DNA of 30,927 nucleotides from a virus: positions 1-30,927 of the IMG/VR virus record IMGVR_UViG_3300045135_002287; one strand, given 5' to 3'. Of the stretch, positions 30,701-30,927 are shown piece by piece (within the stretch, counting starts at the first letter, position 1; each line of letters opens with the position of its first letter). Made by a program: the position numbers and the translations under genes. The notes beneath the pieces are model-generated. The model made no database searches. It was given only the letters and a program-made list of their open reading frames with translations, and was not told where the DNA came from.

Positions 30701-30927
30701 TCTCTTTTGGAGTCCATCGTAAGTTTACAGCATCCCAAGCAAGATAGTCTCCAAAAGTTGGAGGATTTGCGCGTACATCAACATCTTGTAATTCTCCAAG
30801 AGATTCAGCCCCTCCGCTTACGTCAGGGTTCTGAGAGATATCTCCAGTAATTATAAGCTTTGTTTGACCAATTGCTTTACCTACAATACCACTCGAAGTT
30901 GGAGTAGTTGTAACCATTCCAGTGTAG
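18714..30927 (-). CDS. Giant multi-propeller repeat protein, tail-fibre or surface adhesin (5' end outside window)
   Basis: The frame is open to the right edge, with at least 4070 residues visible. The ATG at 30917 is internal: in-frame codons Tyr-Thr-Gly precede it, and YTGMVTTTPTSSGIVGKAIG aligns with internal copies such as TNTGSIVSTPTDFGIVGKAL. Order (residues counted from that ATG): remnant of a split fibre domain; six ~38-residue DVDTT repeats (36-275); seven ~80-residue beta repeats (275-832); eight DVDTT repeats; propeller 1 (1169-1584); eight repeats; propeller 2 (2012-2419); three repeats; propeller 3 (2641-3037); four repeats; propeller 4 (3291-3666); five repeats; C-terminal domain (3922-4067). 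Each propeller sits inside a copy of the split domain. Cys and Met are very rare, and there is no internal signal peptide or membrane segment. Position among late virion genes suggests a fibre or adhesin; no enzymatic motif is seen. Confidence 0.9.
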   Translation of the reverse strand, partial: YTGMVTTTPTSSGIVGKAIGQTKLIITGDISQNPDVSGGAESLGELQDVDVRANPPTFGDYLAWDAVNLRWTPKEISVSGTIKNLSDVDSVTSPTANDVLIWNSTNNVYTPVEFSVENLTDTYIPNTPQQNNVLSYNSYLNKWEAKPVTISTSLGQLFDVDFSLYPKVPGYALVWKGDFWGAQKVGSSDVSRTKDLIDVSTSPPAPNQVLKWNASLNQWVPGNVSISGGINQLSDVDTQTIAPQQNYALVWNGSNWIPKKVVLEQDTTGGETTTPLPTGEMVIATTAINTTLVTLESPAPETVKIGDSLYIIGEAVPPSIIAIDGTRLNIGLSAPVDVTAGDPVVAATPVLIDPVEEPPEENIVAAEVFNSNTITFTQPLDAAVITDTFLINLGITPYPTIDTIDLSRTTIVISEPVSIPAGFQVKFAKNTVVPLPEPEEINIVESAIGSTVTFTTPLKAEVVVGLYVLNLGVSTLVKVEAISLDRKTIVINAELAEDSVAPGTQLSFVEITETPVESSPGVPVSPGTVEFTTSGTFIYFVDPLDAAISIGDLVLNTGSAEDIQITSINLDRDLITVNRAVAVTAGDVLDFAEAVESPEVGGTEELHVVASDVLAGTVITFTTPIDPAVDLGYLLQNTGNATDPEVTFISTNRLSITVSDPVTVSTGDQLGFAQIVEEEVAPPAEIHIVAFDATSTIIQITEPALEEVVPGLALLGTGLFPEPVVSGLSSDRLTITLDRTITVVAGQKLTFGTVTQVSNSGFLIVDYDIVNSFTIPLLSAADNEVAVGNFILNTGLEIPPVITDISQDRKTISISSQVTLFAGDILFVRAEIESTANVDIAFTSLKDVDITKSLLREGQLITWDFASQKWIARDLQIPDLLDGLGDVDALNPSTNDGIFWNEETSLWESGPLQVYNYNLVDFDYAVGSNLEGKTLAWDVASETWKPQPYRKSLDELDDVFYGSSLQTGQSLVYGSGGWRNGTPSISLTDLTNVFYNSTEAGEVLTFNGSQWTSSRPVQYIEDLFDVVEFNTSDPESPLYRGEGYSLVWRSGGWRPEYRTNILEGLLDTDFTTKSDGDFLSWDENSGKWIATNVEGAVINIGIDVLSDVDVTTNAPLPGQVLQWDNTLGVWSPKDRQGATTFIAAENITAGNIVAFNPDSTVSPVSASISTSALLSSIDSPLQDANLQFGKSFDISEDESYIIIGSPSSTGFQGAAYLYTPADLVNPVHTFINPNIDGDSDTDYFGYSCAVSSLYSAVGAYTETKTVGPVGQEVTYTSSGVVYVYDNTSGNLLYTIQNPNDSGTSEGDEFGKNIVLNNTYLIVAAPKEDVIDSQGSIKQAAGVVYIFEASSGSLLRKIVNPEPQDFHQFGSSFSLSEASQYLVISSPFYNGNSGKVYIYAPINGSLLYSLENPNSHTAAGVPNQDYFGFSVALSATKLAVGAYNESIAAPAGGSRLGSGIVYIYDISDGGLLRTILNPTIAGTESYDNFGYSLSLTEERLAVGAPGEDVADGASDTGTVYLFDPNFGTLKLFIQNPSNTSNVGFGNKVSLSASYFMSAAPLLNSPSAISQVGKAYLFDSSSEILTNANDWLGIANSSVSTGEVVEVLLTGSISTNQANLIQNELYYLTQDGSLTTTYTDYGIIGKALSDTDLYIVGAISSEAEITQITDLTDVDTRSTPPKNNQGLVWNATLGLWEPKTIGYSNVTYLRDLIDVAYTQTVAEGQAIGWNGANWTNIEFIRPGTLQLTDLIDINPTLTPANNSLLIYVESQGYWTGVASTEVGRVTLESLNDVFIDTELETPILPGQVLSWNETESRWEPTTVSYVFSMEDLSNVDLSTPALSAQVLAYNEITQTWLPTDIRAISINSIDDLNDVDITTIPPMAGQSLVWDFINEKFIPGDVSVSSASISELQDVNIDSGTLTVGQGLLWDGFKWINSSSAGGGASSLDDLVDVDIAGFPPSEGDLLSWDSSVNKWISSDGLTGDTRKFLAIESISAGTPVAITPAGNIEAVQIRPGNLELVLDNPNATGTPSSDFFGYSTSTDQTYLAIGAPEEINELGGADTGAVYIYDASSFALLRTIRHPKASLFSSNGDRFGHLVSIQGPLVAISAPIEGGAYREGVVYIFNHVTGDLIHEIQNPTTSDYNYYWGYDSLLLTPDGYLVVGQVLYNTSNSAIQTGRVTIFDSTTGNFIRSLAPTLGYGTDDLYFGSALAYENGRLAVGAKGGANYLANVEVFDISTGTSEGVIPFSSSISDASHSSNFGQSLSIYNNILVVGAPRAYVESYQYGGLIQLFRFDTLEKITEIANPNFYSTTSYDYFGEEVRILGNNILVSARGEDSYSGNFTGLVYLIDATTYEVITAFENPNSYFTPVNDGIGDCLELLGNKALVTTSVEEYVNIQDTIFYNSGIAYVFNLNATSNASNWIGFLKESVVENNTASVILPGGVSTAQSGLLPGSNYYLTNTGSIVSTPTDFGIVGKALSNTDLLVTGDIESNTADSVTKINDLSDVDTTSSTPTIGEGLVWNGVSWVPGIVTSNIQSIDDLTDVNTSGTISSGQVLAWNALTQAWEPSQAGTSNVADISDLSDVDTLTNLPQDNQVLSWDALGNKWIPADLPEGASRLFFASADIQAQEVVVLEPTGQIAPISVSSGKFISTILNPEPETSAAFGTKVAASTSYFAVSAPNINVNVSGNIRIDAGKVFVYNLYNQELLYSLVSSIPSSYDLFGQELVISDDYIIVGIPRKYTQSGRIEIFRTNTGTQIHAINNPVADSYSDFGQSIDLLGTRAIVGCPESDTDGTQSGRAYLYDVENGTLLHTFSNPNAYDVVQGDRFGSSVALNNTFIAVSAPTEDSASGTSTGVVYLFSRNNNSLFTTIYNPEAAATGFGESIVINENYLAVSSRLSSGTSGTVFVYDLSNTTAPVYTIVNPNPNGDTVDDFFGTDLAISNDRLVISSLDENSDSQPGAGIVYIYNLSDGSLYNYFENKNSSNIATNDYFSQVSINTENKLVVGAYAEDAGAVTNAGAAYVYDVADTAITSNAGEWIGVAADAINIGTVGEVYLNNSVAKGFLALAPGSVYYVTSTGALTTSATEYGSIGVAISGTELLLSNALNPVSVLSDLTDVEFTSSVVPSSGLVWNGTKWDARYVSDVVSTGDLSDVTISSTPNEGEALLWLSGTWTPAAVGSSNVDVLNDLSDLYITNLQPNQFIQWDDALGRWVNTTVDYAINDLTDVTIDVPSLNKYNILSWSEDLSQWENKYLYQGIKNYTTEDTPITEGSIVSINTEGSIQKLVPYVDPNTPTIYSTSYTGSLGTVNQFGVSVSVSGTLAAVGTEEEQVVILNSGDRSVYRYINSPQANIAFGRSISLQGQYVLIGGMAADNTAAAVTNSGEVYLYDVLTGDLVNTIANPIPEEQSYFGFSVALYGELAVVGAYRAGSSFEGKAHLINVFTGEVIHTFDGPAGVSYAYFGNSVAFNGTYIAIGAYLEGNGAAYLYRYNSETQEVSLINKVTPAYAGGAQFGYSVAVNNKYLAVGAPLADTNSQGDTGRVNIYDVSTGGYINDYTGTSPQYQAGDAFGSSVALHGDNVLVGAPGRDQVNPSGFGYLNVSGGAYYIDAVSGNTLYYWLNPYYTSGRFGQVCAVTDDFIIIGSSTDNNVHFIETQDIIVTTPSNVNIIGILNEPIVAGVGPYEVVTEGGIYNSSSPLIFGATYYVNKFGSLTPIETDLGPIGVAISDTELYVSVTKSSGSGTGSGTLVGSIDDLSDVDTTTSFPSIGQALVWKGLSWQPQTIQLELQTIDEFPDVDTTTNVPDLGQGLVWNGSAWVPGDLALTSIDDLPDVDTTTVVPSTGQALVFNGLKWSPADIQIESLSDIPDVNINQNPNNGQVLIWETNAWVPGNLTSTLNALTDTDVANAQTGQYLQYNEGVWEPVNRPAAVAVYPLSTSLPNLADTGSLAFIEENKRLYIYDGNEWLDVNRTNSFYLVRAGSFTGPLEGTTFFQPPQTMRLLELKATIDLAQPLTLVFSVMRNGVEFQQFAIPPGETEVSGLFTSNTLLTTEQISVDIITGSASNLTVKFTYE
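18717..19150 (-). other. C-terminal domain of the giant protein
   Basis: After the last DVDTT repeat comes a short unit LADTGSLAFIEENKRLYIYD followed by GNEWLDVNR. This is a motif common near the end of phage fibre proteins, where it reads like a small beta hairpin. A ~100-residue beta domain then closes the protein (SFYLVRAGSFTGPLEGTTFF, LELKATIDLAQPLTLVFSVM, SVDIITGSASNLTVKFTYE). It may be the tip or a trimer-forming cap. Confidence 0.6.
19110..19690 (-). repeat. DVDTT repeat block VI (about 5 copies)
   Basis: Copies read SIDDLSDVDTTTSFPSIGQA-LVWKG, TIDEFPDVDTTTNVPDLGQG-LVWNG, SIDDLPDVDTTTVVPSTGQA-LVFNG, SLSDIPDVNINQNPNNGQVL-IWETN and a divergent fifth. Period is 34-38 residues. These are the best-conserved copies in the protein, which suggests recent duplication at this end. 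Confidence 0.85.
19918..21043 (-). other. FG-GAP-type seven-bladed beta-propeller 4 in the giant protein
   Basis: Seven blades are marked by NQFGVSV, IAFGRSI, SYFGFSV, AYFGNSV, AQFGYSV, DAFGSSV and GRFGQVC. Most are followed by an AVGA or VGAP strand and a VYLYD- or VNIYD-type strand. The flanks TEDTPITEGSIVSINTEGSI and NVNIIGILNEPIVAG to IGVAISDTELYVS are the two halves of the split host domain. Confidence 0.85.
21155..21605 (-). repeat. DVDTT repeat block V (about 4 copies)
   Basis: Divergent copies, for example SVLSDLTDVEFTSSVVPSSG, STGDLSDVTISSTPNEGEAL, DVLNDLSDLYITNLQPNQFI and INDLTDVTIDVPSLNKYNIL, each followed by a Trp-containing strand. Confidence 0.8.
21806..22995 (-). other. FG-GAP-type seven-bladed beta-propeller 3 in the giant protein
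   Basis: Blades are marked by AAFGTKV, DLFGQEL, SDFGQSI, DRFGSSV, TGFGESI, DFFGTDL and DYFSQVS, with inter-blade strands such as GVVYLFS, GTVFVYD and GIVYIYN and the connecting NPN/NPE turns. It is inserted between ASADIQAQEVVVLEPTGQIA and AGEWIGVAADAINIGTVGEV. Confidence 0.85.
23078..23440 (-). repeat. DVDTT repeat block IV (3 copies)
   Basis: Three well-conserved copies: TKINDLSDVDTTSSTPTIGE, QSIDDLTDVNTSGTISSGQV and ADISDLSDVDTLTNLPQDNQ, each followed by LVWNG-, LAWNA- or LSWDA-type strands. This is the shortest spacer between propellers. Confidence 0.85.
23660..24880 (-). other. FG-GAP-type seven-bladed beta-propeller 2 in the giant protein
   Basis: Blades are marked by DFFGYST, DRFGHLV, YYWGYDS, LYFGSAL, SNFGQSL, DYFGEEV and DGIGDCL. 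Blades 3 and 7 have lost the exact FG pair but keep the spacing. The insertion lies between ESISAGTPVAITPAGNIEAV and ASNWIGFLKESVVENNTASV. Confidence 0.83.
24982..25955 (-). repeat. DVDTT repeat block III (8 copies)
   Basis: Copies include TQITDLTDVDTRSTPPKNNQ, NSIDDLNDVDITTIPPMAGQ, SISELQDVNIDSGTLTVGQG and SSLDDLVDVDIAGFPPSEGD, each with a following WN/WD strand. Together they form a long spacer between propellers 1 and 2. Confidence 0.83.
26165..27410 (-). other. FG-GAP-type seven-bladed beta-propeller 1 in the giant protein
   Basis: Blades are marked by LQFGKSF, DYFGYSC, DEFGKNI, HQFGSSF, DYFGFSV, DNFGYSL and VGFGNKV, with strands LAVGAYN, LAVGAPG, GVVYVYD, GIVYIYD and GTVYLFD. Acidic turns before some FG pairs (for example DGDSDTDYFG) could bind metal, but the full integrin calcium loop is not present. 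Flanking halves are ENITAGNIVAFNPDSTVSPV and NDWLGIANSSVSTGEVVEVL. Confidence 0.85.
27517..28432 (-). repeat. DVDTT repeat block II (about 8 copies)
   Basis: More divergent copies, for example TSLKDVDITKSLLREGQLIT, SLDELDDVFYGSSLQTGQSL, SLTDLTNVFYNSTEAGEVLT and DVLSDVDVTTNAPLPGQVLQ. All keep the aliphatic-Asp-Val core and the later Trp strand. Confidence 0.78.
28420..30095 (-). repeat. Seven tandem ~80-residue beta repeats in the giant protein
   Basis: Seven copies share the pattern I-V-A, TVxFTxPLxAAV, xGxxLLNTG, xxVTxISxDRxTITVSxPVTV, xAGDxLxFAxxVE. Copies are joined by acidic proline linkers such as PVEEPPEE, PLPEPEE and EEEVAPPAE. The pattern resembles small beta modules (VGMxVxGTGI to TVTLS to LTF) that I recall from large surface proteins. 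It interrupts the DVDTT blocks and has no propeller. Confidence 0.8.
30096..30810 (-). repeat. DVDTT repeat block I (about 6 copies)
   Basis: Copies include SLGELQDVDVRANPPTFGDY, TIKNLSDVDSVTSPTANDVL, RTKDLIDVSTSPPAPNQVLK and GINQLSDVDTQTIAPQQNYA, each followed by a WN- or WD-containing strand and a short linker. Confidence 0.82.
30811..30927 (-). other. C-terminal half of a fifth split domain at the window edge
   Basis: YTGMVTTTPTSSGIVGKAIG followed by QTKLIITGDIS matches the C-terminal halves that follow each of the four propellers (for example TQDGSLTTTYTDYGIIGKAL then SDTDLYIVGAIS). The matching N-terminal half, and presumably a propeller, must lie to the right of the window. Confidence 0.75.

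Noticed and set aside
19110-30810. CRISPR array or diversity-generating retroelement as explanation of the repeats
   Set aside because: The repeats are protein-level, of variable DNA sequence, and in one frame; there is no short identical direct repeat with spacers, no template/variable repeat pair and no reverse transcriptase in view.
1-30927. tRNA, rRNA, integrase, repressor or attachment site
   Set aside because: I saw no cloverleaf-like sequence and no lysogeny gene; the window holds only late virion-type genes.

Overview
The window is the late (virion) gene block of a tailed double-stranded DNA bacteriophage or a prophage derived from one. Every supported gene lies on the minus strand and is packed tightly: TAATG and ATGA overlaps, Shine-Dalgarno sequences (usually AAGGAGA or AGGAGA) inside the preceding gene, and almost no free space. 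There is no intergenic stretch longer than about 140 bases. The DNA is AT-rich. An HK97-type head set, a tail-tube protein, a two-frame tail chaperone and a long tape-measure protein, with no sheath gene in view, indicate a siphovirus-like virion. The tail-protein repeats (DLxDVDTT...GQxLxWN) are of a kind I know from marine phages, so a marine bacterial host is likely. Three near-consensus sigma70-type promoters suggest a proteobacterial host. The host itself cannot be read from the sequence.

Layout in direction of transcription (right to left). Bases 30927-18714: one giant repeat protein gene, open to the right edge, with at least 4070 visible codons. 18704-13510: a small unknown protein, two large virion/adhesin-like proteins (586 and 901 aa; the latter SPRY-like plus LamG-like), and two small proteins whose genes overlap out of frame. 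A promoter at 13496-13468 then serves a conserved virion protein and a two-helix membrane protein (holin candidate), followed by TerL. A perfect consensus promoter at 11121-11093 precedes an HNH endonuclease almost without a leader, then portal, a small basic protein and a prohead protease-major capsid fusion with a strong internal ribosome-binding site. After a terminator (7126-7099) come a gp6-like connector, a neck or tail-completion candidate, the tail terminator and the major tail protein. A second terminator (3526-3499) and a third promoter (3474-3446) precede the tail assembly chaperone pair, linked by an A_AAT_TTT -1 slippery site, and the tape-measure gene, which runs off the left edge.

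How it works together: TerL, portal and HNH make the packaging motor; protease plus capsid build the prohead; the connectors, tail terminator, tail tube, chaperones and tape measure build the tail; the large proteins on the right are probably fibres or surface decorations that contact the host. Terminators placed after the two high-copy proteins (capsid and tail tube) and the frameshift suggest that gene dosage is set at both RNA and translation level.

The most unusual object is the giant protein. It contains four seven-bladed FG-GAP-type beta-propellers. Each is inserted into the middle of a small phage-fibre domain, and they are separated by blocks of a ~38-residue repeat (about 34 copies). 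It also has a separate array of seven ~80-residue beta repeats. Its right end lies inside a fifth copy of the split domain, so the true gene starts outside the window and probably carries at least one more propeller.
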